From JAVJSD01 sp040219575 (GTDB lineage: Bacteria > Planctomycetota > Planctomycetia > Pirellulales > Pirellulaceae): 64,000 bases of DNA. Below are positions 26,179 through 34,249 of this stretch, one piece after another (the first letter of the stretch is position 1; each line of letters begins with the position of its first letter). The position numbers and the translations under genes were made by a program. The stretch is from NCBI GenBank assembly GCA_040219575.1, contig JAVJSD010000016.1:14545-78544 (forward strand), written 5' to 3'. The notes under the pieces are model-generated. The model was not told where the DNA came from and did no database searches. It worked only from the letters and a program-made list of their open reading frames with translations.

Positions 26179-26987
26179 TTGTACAACTCGTCGTAGACGG
26201 CTCCGGAACCGAAGAACGGCATGGTCAACTCGTCGGAGACTTCTTTGCCGTCGATGCCGCGGGGCAGCAGTTGCAGTTCGAAACGACACCACGCCTGCCG
26301 CATCCCGGTGGTCGTGCCGTACATGTCCTGCACCCAGTCGACTTCGTCCCAGCTGATCGCGCCCGTCTTGTACTCCGTCCACTGCGCGGCGGTCGGCCGC
26401 ACCAGCAGGTGAAACCGCACGCAGGCCCGCTCCACGCCGTCGTCGGCCGTCGCGGTGCGCAGAAGGTCGGTCAGCACCACCCGCTCGGCGTCGCCGTCCG
26501 CCTTGATCGACGCCAGCGCCGTTTGCCACGATCCGGTGTCGGCGGCGGCGTAGGCGACGCCCGCGTCGTCGGGCACGGTGATTTCCACCAGTTGCGACGG
26601 CAGATTGGGATCCGCGCAGAAGATCACCAGTTCGTTGAACCGCGGCAGCCCCTCGGGATCGACCGCCTCGGACTCGGGCCGCCACACGACCAGCGTGTCG
26701 GGGAAGTACCACGCCCCGGAAGTGTCGCCGATGGCCAGAAAGCCGGGAAACTGTTCACTGGCGTTGGCCGCGTTCAGGGTCCGCTCGATCCGCTCCAGGC
26801 AGACGCGCGCGTGCTGCGTCGCCAGGTCGTGGCCGTGGCCGTACTCGGCGGTTGTTTGCGCCGTCATGGCCAGCGTGCCGAGCGTGCCGGCCACCAGCAC
26901 CATCACCGACGAGGCCATCAGCAGTTCGATCAGCGACAGGCCGCGGCGGCGGCGAACAGGTCGCGCGTCAGTTCGGATGCGGCACAT
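26175..26987 (-). CDS. PilW-like minor pilin
   Basis: A 270-residue prepilin-like protein. With the ATG at 26987 the leader is MCRIRTDARPVRRRRG and the helix is LSLIELLMASSVMVLVAGTL with Glu at mature position 5. A GTG 11 codons upstream is possible. The mature part has a PilW-like layout (YGHGHDLATQHARVCLERIE helix, then a beta-rich domain with WYFPDTLVVWRPES). It overlaps the PilV-like gene by 20 bases and the PilX-like gene by four, so the three are one operon, separate from gspE-M. Function as a minor pilin is inferred from the N-terminus. Confidence 0.82.
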   Translation of the reverse strand: MCRIRTDARPVRRRRGLSLIELLMASSVMVLVAGTLGTLAMTAQTTAEYGHGHDLATQHARVCLERIERTLNAANASEQFPGFLAIGDTSGAWYFPDTLVVWRPESEAVDPEGLPRFNELVIFCADPNLPSQLVEITVPDDAGVAYAAADTGSWQTALASIKADGDAERVVLTDLLRTATADDGVERACVRFHLLVRPTAAQWTEYKTGAISWDEVDWVQDMYGTTTGMRQAWCRFELQLLPRGIDGKEVSDELTMPFFGSGAVYDELYK

Positions 26988-27618
26988 AGCTGTACACCCT
27001 CCGCAAGCGGGCCAACTCACGATACGAACCGTCTTGCTCCTGGCGGGCGATCGTCACCTCCACCGCGCGGAAGTTGCTGGTGTCGCCGCCTGTCAGTCGC
27101 TGCGAGAAGTCGCTCTCGTCGACGTAGTAGACTTCGATCGTTTGCCGCCAATCGTCGAACTTTCCTGTCGGGGCGCGGAAGTTGGGGTGCCGCAGATTCC
27201 CGGCGCCGTCGTCGGCGCCCAGCGCCACGCCCCAGCGGCTCTCCGGCGGTTGCGCCTGGAAGTTGTTGAAGTCGTCGGTGTCGTTGAAGCGCTCCCGACC
27301 CTCGCCCGCCTGCTCCCAGTTGTTGGGCCCCAAGGGGAGTTGGTAGGGCCCGGCGCCGACGGCCGTATAGCGGGCGCCCAGCACCTCGTCGACCAACTGC
27401 CGCGCCATGCCGGCGGCCATCGTCTGCTCGACCGAATCGGTGGTGTTCTGCACGGCGGTTTCGATGGCCAGCAGCAGCACCGCGCCCGCCATGGCCGTGA
27501 TGCTGATCGCCACCATCGCCTCGACCAGCGTGAAGCCGCGCGGCGCATAGATCCGACCGTGCGCGCCGCGTCGCCGCGCCGGACCTACTCGAGCAGAGAT
27601 TGCAGCGTGGGAAAACAT
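26968..27618 (-). CDS. PilV-like minor pilin
   Basis: A 216-residue prepilin-like protein starting at the ATG at 27618. The leader is 31 residues with RRRGAHGRIYAPRG before FTLVEAMVAISITAMAGAV, with Glu at mature position 5. The mature domain contains VDEVLGARYTAVGAGPYQL and a beta-rich C-terminus ending RVYSYVPHPN. It is the first gene of the three-gene minus-strand pilin operon. A strong terminator-like hairpin lies 50-100 bases upstream in its own leader, so transcription may be attenuated. Confidence 0.82.
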   Translation of the reverse strand: MFSHAAISARVGPARRRGAHGRIYAPRGFTLVEAMVAISITAMAGAVLLLAIETAVQNTTDSVEQTMAAGMARQLVDEVLGARYTAVGAGPYQLPLGPNNWEQAGEGRERFNDTDDFNNFQAQPPESRWGVALGADDGAGNLRHPNFRAPTGKFDDWRQTIEVYYVDESDFSQRLTGGDTSNFRAVEVTIARQEQDGSYRELARLRRVYSYVPHPN

Positions 27619-27667
27619 GGCAGGATCGCGATGGTGAACTGCCGACGCCGCGCTGGGGTGGGAGCGC

Positions 27668-27717
27668 AAAAAAACGCGGCGGGGTCCCCTCAAGCTCCCA
27701 GCTATCCCCGCCGCGCC
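27668..27717 (-). terminator. intrinsic-terminator-like hairpin upstream of the pilin operon
   Basis: On the minus strand, CGCGGCGGGG (27715-27706) pairs perfectly with CCCCGCCGCG (27684-27675) across a 21-nt loop and is followed at once by seven T (27674-27668). The nearest upstream gene on the other side is on the plus strand, so this hairpin lies in the 5' leader of the pilin operon. Confidence 0.75.
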
Positions 27718-27798
27718 ATTTGACCAACGCCCCTCCCCAAGGCGCGGGTTCATAGAAACCCTAGGTTACGCCCGGGCGCTGTCAAATCGCCCTTTCCC

Positions 27799-27820
27799 GT
27801 AGGGCGGGCATCTTGCCTGC
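27799..27820. repeat. family G short repeat
   Basis: GTAGGGCGGGCATCTTGCCTGC. A related copy in reverse orientation is inside gspJ (18079-18100). It lies in the 317-bp divergent gap 27619-27935, which otherwise shows only the terminator-like hairpin. Confidence 0.75.
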
Positions 27821-27935
27821 TAAGCGACATAACCCGCCGATTCTTGGGCCCGACGGCCAGTTTCGCATCGCGTCGTGTACATTGAAGCGCTTCGCAAACG
27901 ACCTTCGCATTGCACCACTTGTCGGAACCGTAACG

Positions 27936-29060
27936 ATGCCGCGTTTGGACGCCCGGGACGAGGAAAGATTGATTCGCCTGTCGCGGGCGCTCATCGACCA
28001 ACAGCGGGCCCGGGTGATCGTGCCGGCGAACCAGGCGGCGGCGGGATTCTGGTTCGGGGGCGGGAACCTGATGGATTCGGGCGACGGCCGTCTCTGGCTG
28101 GTGGGGCGGTACCGCAATGCGGGCGACTCGCGGACGGGGTTGGGGGCCGGCGAGCGGGGCCTGGAATTGGCCGTGTTCTGCTCGCGCGATCGCGGCGGCT
28201 CGTTTGAGAAAGTGGTGTCGCTGGCGAAGCAGGATCTCAACGTCGAGGGACGCACCGTGTTGTCGATCGAGGGGACCGCGCTGCACGCCTGCGACGGCGG
28301 CGTGGAGTTGTTCGTCTCGTCGGAGAAAAGCGGCATCGGCTACCCGGCCCCATTCGAGGACTACCTGAAGCCGGGAACCGGCGTTTGGACGATCGACCGC
28401 CTCGCCGCGCCGACCGTCGAAGCGCTGGCCGATGCGCGGCCGGAGACCGTGCTGTCGTGCGACGACCCGCGGTTCGTGCACGTCAAGGATCCGTTCGTCT
28501 GCGATTTGCCAAGCGGCGACTTGGCGCTGTTGTTCTGCACGCATCCCTATTGTTGGACCTCCTCGAATACGGGCTATGCGCTGCGGCGGCGAGCGAGCGA
28601 CGCGCTGGCGCCGCCCGTGTTCGATTTCTTTCCCCGCGGCGTCACTTGGGACGTGGCCATGACGCGCGGAACGTGCGTGCTGGAGGTTCCCCGGGTCGGC
28701 CCCTTCGCCGAGCGGCCCGTTTCGCTGCTGTTCTACGACGGCGGCGAGTGCGTGCGAAATCTCGACGAGCACCAGGCGGCGGTCTCGCGGCCCCGCGGCT
28801 ATTCGTGCGAGGAACTCGGCGGGCTGGCGTATTTCTCAGGCGACCACTTCACGGGCGACCACTTCACGGGCATCGAGCGCCTGAGCCGGCATGCGCCGAT
28901 GTTCGTCAGTCCCCACGGGACGGGCTGCAGTCGCTACGTCGACGTGCTCGCCGCCCACGACGGCCTCTACGCGACCTGGCAGCAGTCGCAAGCCGACGGT
29001 TCGCAGCCCTTGGTGATCAGTCACCTGTCGCCGACCGAGGTCGAGTCGCTGCTCGGGTGA
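27936..29060 (+). CDS. beta-propeller protein, sialidase/glycoside-hydrolase-like
   Basis: A 374-residue cytoplasmic-looking protein without signal peptide. Repeated segments of the kind GRLWLVGRYRNAG, AVFCSRDRGGSFEKV, CDDPRFVHVKDPFVCDLPSG and GLYATWQQSQADGSQP suggest a five- or six-bladed propeller like exo-sialidases and GH43/GH117-type enzymes. The Asp-box-like SRDRGGSFE near residue 86 supports the sialidase-type fold. The substrate is unknown. A 15-bp in-frame tandem duplication (28846-28875) encodes GDHFTGDHFTG. It is a single gene, divergent from the pilin operon. Confidence 0.6.
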   Translation: MPRLDARDEERLIRLSRALIDQQRARVIVPANQAAAGFWFGGGNLMDSGDGRLWLVGRYRNAGDSRTGLGAGERGLELAVFCSRDRGGSFEKVVSLAKQDLNVEGRTVLSIEGTALHACDGGVELFVSSEKSGIGYPAPFEDYLKPGTGVWTIDRLAAPTVEALADARPETVLSCDDPRFVHVKDPFVCDLPSGDLALLFCTHPYCWTSSNTGYALRRRASDALAPPVFDFFPRGVTWDVAMTRGTCVLEVPRVGPFAERPVSLLFYDGGECVRNLDEHQAAVSRPRGYSCEELGGLAYFSGDHFTGDHFTGIERLSRHAPMFVSPHGTGCSRYVDVLAAHDGLYATWQQSQADGSQPLVISHLSPTEVESLLG

Positions 29061-29090
29061 CCTGATGCTTGGGCGCGAATACGGGGCTTC

Positions 29091-29140
29091 CGTAGCCGAC
29101 GCTGCCAGCGTCGGCGCCGATGCTGGCAGCATCGGCTACG
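29091..29140. repeat. family D twin-hairpin repeat, complete copy, 50 bp
   Basis: Two hairpins, CCGACGCT-GCC-AGCGTCGG and CCGATGCT-GGC-AGCATCGG, within ends CGTAG and CTACG. The loops GCC and GGC are complementary and the arm difference is compensated within each hairpin. Confidence 0.92.
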
Positions 29141-29279
29141 ATTACGCGGCGGCATTCTGCCAATCTGCGTCGAGTATCGGCGTCAAGTCGAAAGCGAATT
29201 CGGCGTTTGACCCCAGGGGTGGAAAGATGTCATAGTGGGGGCCTGCCCCGCATCCCACCTACCGCCCGCCGGAGACGTG

Positions 29280-30713
29280 ATGTCTCGCCATCGTGCCAAG
29301 CTCTCGAAGTCTCGTCCGGCCGTCAGTCGTCGCCGCGCGTTGCACGCCGGTTTCGCCGGCGTCGCCAGCCTGTGCGTGCCGAGCATGCTGTCCACCTCCG
29401 CCCTGACCGCCGCGGCGCAGGCGCCGGGTCGTTCGTCAAACGGCAAGAGCGTGATCCTGCTGTGGATGGCGGGCGGTCCCAGCCAGATCGATACCTGGGA
29501 TCCCAAGCCTCTGCGGCCGCTGGAGAATCGCGGTCCCTTTGCGGCGATGGAAACGGCCGTGCCCGGCATCCACATCAGCGAGCACCTGCCCAAGCAGGCC
29601 GCGATGATGGACCGCTTCACGTTGCTGAGGGCCGTCGACGCCCGGCATGGCGAGCACTCGCCCAACAAGGTGATGCAGACCGGCAACAGCAAGGCTTCGC
29701 CGCGGAAGAATCCGGTGGGCGAGATGTATCCCGCGATCGGCTCCGTGGTGGCCAGGTTCCGCGGCGCCAATCAGCCGGGCGTGCCGCCGTACGTCGCCTT
29801 CAATCGCGATCCCGCGCATCTCGCCAAGGGCGGCTTCCTCGGCATGCGGTACGACCCGATGAACGGACACCGCGCCGCGGGACTGCCGGAGTACGAGGGC
29901 TTCGGCCGCTTGACCGACGAGGCGGCGATGATCGCCAAGGCGGGCCGCTTCGATCTGCCGCCGGGCGTCTCCGGCCAACGGATCGACGATCGTGGTCAAC
30001 TGCTGGCGAGTTTGAATCGCCTGCCCAACCGCTTCGACGGCGCCGGGGCGATGGACGCCGTCGAGCACTTTCAGCAGCAGGCCGTCGAGATGGTGCTGGG
30101 CGGCGCCGCGCGACGGGCCTTCGATCTGAAGCAGGAACCGACGGCGGTGCGCGAGCGGTACGGAAAACATCTCTGGTGCCAGCAGGCGCTGCTCGCGCGG
30201 CGGTTGGTCGAGGCGGGCGTGAGTTTTGTCACCGTCGATCTCAGCTTCGGCATCAACGCCGGCGATTGGGACAGCCACGGCGACCAGCACGTCTTCGGCG
30301 GCATCTCGACCGGGCTCAGGCCGCTGCTGCCGGTGTTCGATCATCTGGTGACCACGCTGGTGGGCGACCTGGAAGAGCGCGGCCTGCTGGACGACGTGCT
30401 GGTGCTGGCCCTGGGCGAGTTCGGCCGCTCGCCGATCCTCGGCACGCAACCGGGCTTCAGCGGCGGCCGCAACCACTGGAAGAGCGTGATGTCGATGTGC
30501 CTGGCCGGCGGCGGCCTGCGTCACGGGCAAGTGATCGGGGCCAGCAACGCCGAAGGGGGCGAAATCAAGGATCGCCCGGTGACTCCCGGCGATCTGGCCG
30601 CCACCATCTACCGCCACATGGGCGTTCCGCTCGACGCCACCTACCTCGACACCAGCGGCCGCCCCCTATACATCGTCGAAGGGCAGGGAAAACCGCTGGC
30701 GGAGTTGTTCTGA
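29280..30713 (+). CDS. DUF1501 family protein with Tat signal
   Basis: A 477-residue protein of the DUF1501 sulfatase-like family, abundant in planctomycetes. The ATG at 29280 follows GGAGA at a good distance. A twin-arginine signal, SRRRALHAGFAGVASL, lies near residues 16-31. The family core is visible as VILLWMAGGPSQIDTWDPK near residue 58, EHLPKQAAMMDRFTLLR near 103, GDWDSHGDQH near 337 and LALGEFGRSPIL near 378, with metal-site-like Asp/His residues as in alkaline phosphatase-fold proteins. In planctomycetes it usually neighbours a DUF1549/DUF1553 cytochrome-like gene; none is adjacent here. Confidence 0.92.
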   Translation: MSRHRAKLSKSRPAVSRRRALHAGFAGVASLCVPSMLSTSALTAAAQAPGRSSNGKSVILLWMAGGPSQIDTWDPKPLRPLENRGPFAAMETAVPGIHISEHLPKQAAMMDRFTLLRAVDARHGEHSPNKVMQTGNSKASPRKNPVGEMYPAIGSVVARFRGANQPGVPPYVAFNRDPAHLAKGGFLGMRYDPMNGHRAAGLPEYEGFGRLTDEAAMIAKAGRFDLPPGVSGQRIDDRGQLLASLNRLPNRFDGAGAMDAVEHFQQQAVEMVLGGAARRAFDLKQEPTAVRERYGKHLWCQQALLARRLVEAGVSFVTVDLSFGINAGDWDSHGDQHVFGGISTGLRPLLPVFDHLVTTLVGDLEERGLLDDVLVLALGEFGRSPILGTQPGFSGGRNHWKSVMSMCLAGGGLRHGQVIGASNAEGGEIKDRPVTPGDLAATIYRHMGVPLDATYLDTSGRPLYIVEGQGKPLAELF

Positions 30714-30775
30714 ACAACGACCGCGCTGCAAACCACGATCAATAACGACAGGCCGGCGGCGGCGAAGTGAAGTCG

Positions 30776-30932
30776 CATGGCCGCCCCCGGCCGTGAATCG
30801 ACGGTCCAGCGATTGGAGCGCCGACGCCTCGGCCAGATCTGCATGGTGGGAGAGGTCGCCGTCGTTCACGCGGGCTTTCGGGAAATATGGGCCCCGGCGT
30901 GGAGCGCGCATTCACGGCCGAGGGCGGCCATG
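30776..30932. repeat. family F long inverted repeat
   Basis: Arms 30776-30798 and 30910-30932 of 23 bp (GCCGCCCCCGGCCGTGAAT side) match in inverse with one mismatch, around a 111-bp loop. It occupies the 261-bp gap between the convergent DUF1501 and prmC genes, with no clear terminator otherwise. Confidence 0.85.
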
Positions 30933-30974
30933 CTACGGAATTGCACACGACAACCGTGGGCTAACGCCCAGCGG

Positions 30975-31853
30975 CTAGGCGACGCGGCGGGCGACCACGA
31001 GACGGCCCAGGCTGGCCAGGTCCTTCAGCGTGCGAACGTCCGTGAAGCGGTCGTCGGTGTTGAGCAGGCGGAACACCTCCTGCTCGACCATCGGGCTGAA
31101 CTCCATCACCAGATGGCCGTCGGGCAGGAGTCGCTCGGCCGCCTGCGGAATCAAACGGCCCACGACCTCGCAACCGGTCTCGCCGCCAAGCAGCGCCATG
31201 CGCGGTTCGTGGCCTTTGATCTCGGTGGGCAGCACGTCGTATTCCGGCTGGCTGACGTAGGGGGGATTGCTGACGACGGCGTCGAACATCGGCTCCGCCG
31301 GCAGCGGTGTCAGCAGATCGCCCTCGACGAATTCGATCCGCTCGGCGACGCCGTGGGTGTGTGCGTTTTCGCGGGCGATGGCGAGCGCCGTCGGGCTCAG
31401 ATCGGTCGCCGTGACGCGGCTCTTCGGTGCGTGGACGGCCAGCGCCACCGCGATGGCGCCGCTGCCGGTTCCCACGTCCACGATCCGGGGCTCCGCCACG
31501 CCGTGCTCCTTGAGCAGGTCGAGCACGGTGACCACGGCGAGTTCCGTTTCCGGGCGAGGAATCAGCACGTCGGGCGTCACGCGGAAGTCGAGCGAGTAGA
31601 ACTCGCGATGTCCCACCAGGTAGGCGACCGGAGTGCCGGCGGCCCGCTGTTTGACCAGGTCGCGGAAGCGGCCGCGGACGTCGTCGGGCACCTCTTCGTC
31701 GAATGCCGTGTAGAGCCGGATCCGCTCGCAGCCGCGGGAGTGGGCCAACAGCACCTCGGCGTCGAGGCGCGGATTGTCGGCGCCGCGCTGCTTGAGGTAG
31801 TCGGTGGTCCAGGTCAACAGCCGCCCAACCGTCCATGTTTCCGCTTGCGACAC
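30975..31853 (-). CDS. prmC: release factor glutamine methyltransferase
   Basis: A 292-residue SAM-dependent methyltransferase that modifies the glutamine of the GGQ motif in release factors. The N-terminal helical domain (residues 1-75) is present. Motif I is VDVGTGSGAIAVALA near residue 126 and the catalytic NPPY motif is SNPPYVSQPEYDVLP near 191. LIPRPETE near residue 98 is typical. Its target prfA is encoded just upstream on the same strand, with a zinc-ribbon ACP gene between. Length matches the family. Confidence 0.95.
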   Translation of the reverse strand: MSQAETWTVGRLLTWTTDYLKQRGADNPRLDAEVLLAHSRGCERIRLYTAFDEEVPDDVRGRFRDLVKQRAAGTPVAYLVGHREFYSLDFRVTPDVLIPRPETELAVVTVLDLLKEHGVAEPRIVDVGTGSGAIAVALAVHAPKSRVTATDLSPTALAIARENAHTHGVAERIEFVEGDLLTPLPAEPMFDAVVSNPPYVSQPEYDVLPTEIKGHEPRMALLGGETGCEVVGRLIPQAAERLLPDGHLVMEFSPMVEQEVFRLLNTDDRFTDVRTLKDLASLGRLVVARRVA

Positions 31854-32017
31854 GTGCTCTTGCCTTTGCGTTTGGAATTTAGGGCGCCTCGTTGAACCAC
31901 AAGCCCGGCGGGCTCGCGACGCGGGCCGATGTGCCGCCGCCTCACGTGGCGCGGGTGCTCATCGCATCAGCACAACACATCCGCGCCCACTTGAACAGGT
32001 GAGGCGGGCGGCGGCAG

Positions 32018-32410
32018 TCATTCGGGTGGTTCGCCTTGTTCACCACGTTCACGCAGGATCCGCTGGATGGATCGGATGGCGTCCTCCACCGTGCGAATCT
32101 GCTCCGCGTCTTCCGGCGGGATTCTGATGTCGAACTCTTCCTCGAGCTCCATGACCAGCTCGACGACGTCGAGTGAGTCCGCGCCGAGGTCTTCCAGCGA
32201 TGCATCCAAGGGGATTTCGTCCGGCGGGACGCCCGTCTCACGTTGAAGCTTCTCCCGCAACAGCGCGAGCGTCGCCGCCGACTGCCAGAGCAGGCAGCCA
32301 CATCCTGGACAGGCGGCGTCGCGGGCCGGTTCGGAGAACTCGATGTTCGTCTCCAAGCCGCAGATCGGACAGCGGCTGGGAAAGCCTTCCGGCGTGCGCG
32401 TGGCGGGCAT
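32018..32410 (-). CDS. acyl carrier protein with N-terminal zinc ribbon
   Basis: A 130-residue protein. Residues 14-39 contain two cysteine pairs (CPIC and CPGC), a zinc-ribbon layout. Residues 50-128 are an acyl carrier protein: LREKLQRETGVPPDEIPLDA, then LGADSLDVVELVMELEEEF with Ser79 as the expected 4'-phosphopantetheine site, and an acidic end. I chose the ATG at 32410; a longer frame upstream would be repeat-encoded. It sits between prfA and prmC on the same strand, not in a fatty-acid operon. A special acyl-transfer role is possible but cannot be read from the sequence. Confidence 0.82.
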   Translation of the reverse strand: MPATRTPEGFPSRCPICGLETNIEFSEPARDAACPGCGCLLWQSAATLALLREKLQRETGVPPDEIPLDASLEDLGADSLDVVELVMELEEEFDIRIPPEDAEQIRTVEDAIRSIQRILRERGEQGEPPE

Positions 32411-32467
32411 GACGCTGACTCCTCTCGACGTCGGAAGCGCCCTATTCACACAGACGACCCGGGCATT

Positions 32468-32571
32468 CCCCTTCAACAATCAACAATCGCAATTCAGCAA
32501 TCGTTGGTCAGGAGCCGGCGCCAACTCCTGATTGATGATTGGCGAGTGATGATTGTTGATTGTTGAAGGGG
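32468..32571. repeat. perfect 21-bp inverted repeat between prfA and the ACP gene
   Basis: Arms 32468-32488 and 32551-32571 (CTTCAACAATCAACAATC side) are exact reverse complements. Between them is GATTGATGATTGGCGAGTGA, also present before ruvB near 2334 with one change. Confidence 0.93.
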
Positions 32572-32584
32572 ATTGCAGGAAGAC

Positions 32585-33661
32585 TCAGCTATCCATCGCT
32601 CCCATCGCGCTGCGCAGTTCGTTGCGGTCGTACTCGACCAGCGCGTCGGTGAGCGGCTGCAGGTTGCCGGCCAGGATGTTGTCGAGCTTGTAGAGCGTGA
32701 AGTTGATGCGGTGGTCGGTGACGCGATTCTCCGGGAAATTGTAGGTGCGGATCCGCTGACTGCGGTCGCCGGAGCCGATCTGCGTCTTCCGTTCACTGGC
32801 CCGCTTGGCGTCTTCCTCCTGCTTTTTGATGTCGTACAGCCGCGACTTGAGCACGCGCATCGCCTTGGCGCGGTTCTTGTGCTGGCTCTTTTCATCCTGC
32901 ATCGAAACGACCACGCCGGTGGGAATGTGCGTCAGGCGAATCGCCGACGACGTCTTGTTGACGTGCTGCCCGCCGGGTCCGCTGGCCCGCATCGTTTCTT
33001 CCTTGAGGTCTTCCGGATCGATGTCGATTTCGACGTCCTCCGGCTCCGGCAGCACGGCCACCGTGGCGGCCGAGGTGTGGATGCGGCCCTTGGCCTCGGT
33101 CTCGGGGACGCGCTGCACGCGGTGTCCGCCGCCTTCGTACTGCAGCTCCCGATAAACGCCTTCGCCCTGGATCGCCAGCGTGATCTCCTTGAAGCCGCCC
33201 AGCTCCGTGGCGTTGCTGTCGAGCACCTCCACCTTCCAGCCGCGATTCTCGCAGTGGGTGCGGTACATGACGAACAGGTCGCGGGCGAACAGGGCCGCCT
33301 CGTCGCCGCCGGTGCCGGCGCGGATCTCCATCACGCAGCGGGTGCGGTTGGCGTCCTCGCCGCCGATCGTCATCTCCAGCAGCTCGTTCCACAGCTTTTC
33401 GCGCTGCTGGCGCTGCTTGGGGATCTCCGCCTCGGCCAGTTCGCGCTCCTCCTCGTCGTCGCTCTCGGTCATCTCTTTCAGCTCGGCGACCTCCTGATTG
33501 AGCTGCTGAAAGCGGCGGTACTTGTTCGCCAGCCGCGCCAGCGAGCCGTGCTCCCGCGCGACGGCCGCCATGCGGGCCCCGTTGCTCATCACCTCGGGCT
33601 CGCTCATCATCCGCTCGAGCTGCTCGAAGCGGTGCAGTTTTTCATCCAGCATCTTGCGCAT
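32585..33661 (-). CDS. prfA: peptide chain release factor 1
   Basis: A 358-residue class I release factor, which reads UAA and UAG and triggers peptide release. The catalytic motif is SGPGGQHVNKT with GGQ near residues 233-235. The codon-recognition tripeptide has the RF1 form PxT (RVPETEAKGR near residue 187), here PET rather than the common PAT or PVT. Domain I is present at the N-terminus. It lies in the order rpmE-prfA-ACP-prmC. The gap to the ACP gene holds an inverted repeat. Confidence 0.95.
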   Translation of the reverse strand: MRKMLDEKLHRFEQLERMMSEPEVMSNGARMAAVAREHGSLARLANKYRRFQQLNQEVAELKEMTESDDEEERELAEAEIPKQRQQREKLWNELLEMTIGGEDANRTRCVMEIRAGTGGDEAALFARDLFVMYRTHCENRGWKVEVLDSNATELGGFKEITLAIQGEGVYRELQYEGGGHRVQRVPETEAKGRIHTSAATVAVLPEPEDVEIDIDPEDLKEETMRASGPGGQHVNKTSSAIRLTHIPTGVVVSMQDEKSQHKNRAKAMRVLKSRLYDIKKQEEDAKRASERKTQIGSGDRSQRIRTYNFPENRVTDHRINFTLYKLDNILAGNLQPLTDALVEYDRNELRSAMGAMDS

Positions 33662-33721
33662 CGGACCATTCGCTGATCGATGTCAGCGACCTCACAGGGG
33701 GGCGGCTCCGCCAGAGAGCCG

Positions 33722-33746
33722 GTAGCGGAAGTCGCCAGACTTCCGA
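33722..33746. repeat. family A half repeat
   Basis: One intact arm with hairpin CGGAAGTC-GCCA-GACTTCCG; the second arm is absent. It lies in the 190-bp gap between rpmE and prfA. Confidence 0.85.
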
Positions 33747-33851
33747 GCAGGCAGCGATACTTCGACAGCCACGGGGCGTCGCACGACGCGCGCAAAGCGA
33801 GCGCGAGGACGCCGCCGCGAGCATAACGCGCGGCCGCAATGGGAGAAACGC

Positions 33852-34112
33852 CTAAGAGTCGGCCGCGGCCTTGGTGGGCTTCTTTTTCTTGCCCGTCTGC
33901 AGGCTCGCGTAGTTCCCCTTCTGAAACTTCTGCTGGAACTTCTCGATCCGGCCGGCGGCATCGACGTACTTCAGTCGGCCGGTGTAGAAGGGATGGCAGG
34001 CGCTGCAGATGTCGATCTTCAGCTCCGGGCGCGTGCTGCGCGTCTGGAAGGTGTTCCCGCAACCGCAGGTGACGGTCGTCTCGACATAATTCGGGTGGAT
34101 GCCGTCCTTCAT
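33852..34112 (-). CDS. rpmE: 50S ribosomal protein L31 (zinc type)
   Basis: An 86-residue L31. The zinc cysteines are C16, C18, C36 and C39 (TCGCGNTF and DICSACHPFYTG), so this is the C+ paralogue. The start MKDGIHPNYVETTVTCGCGN is canonical. A basic tail (TGKKKKPTKAAADS) extends past the usual end. It is upstream of prfA on the same strand, an arrangement seen in many bacteria. Confidence 0.96.
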   Translation of the reverse strand: MKDGIHPNYVETTVTCGCGNTFQTRSTRPELKIDICSACHPFYTGRLKYVDAAGRIEKFQQKFQKGNYASLQTGKKKKPTKAAADS

Positions 34113-34249
34113 GGTCCCAGCGCCTTGCTTACAGATCGGGGGGAGGTTCTTTTGCGTGTGGTCGAACCTTTAACTATATCGTTCGGCAGAATGGGCGACA
34201 AGACCTGTGGGAAAGCCGAAAACGCGGAGGTTGAATCTCGAAATTCGTG

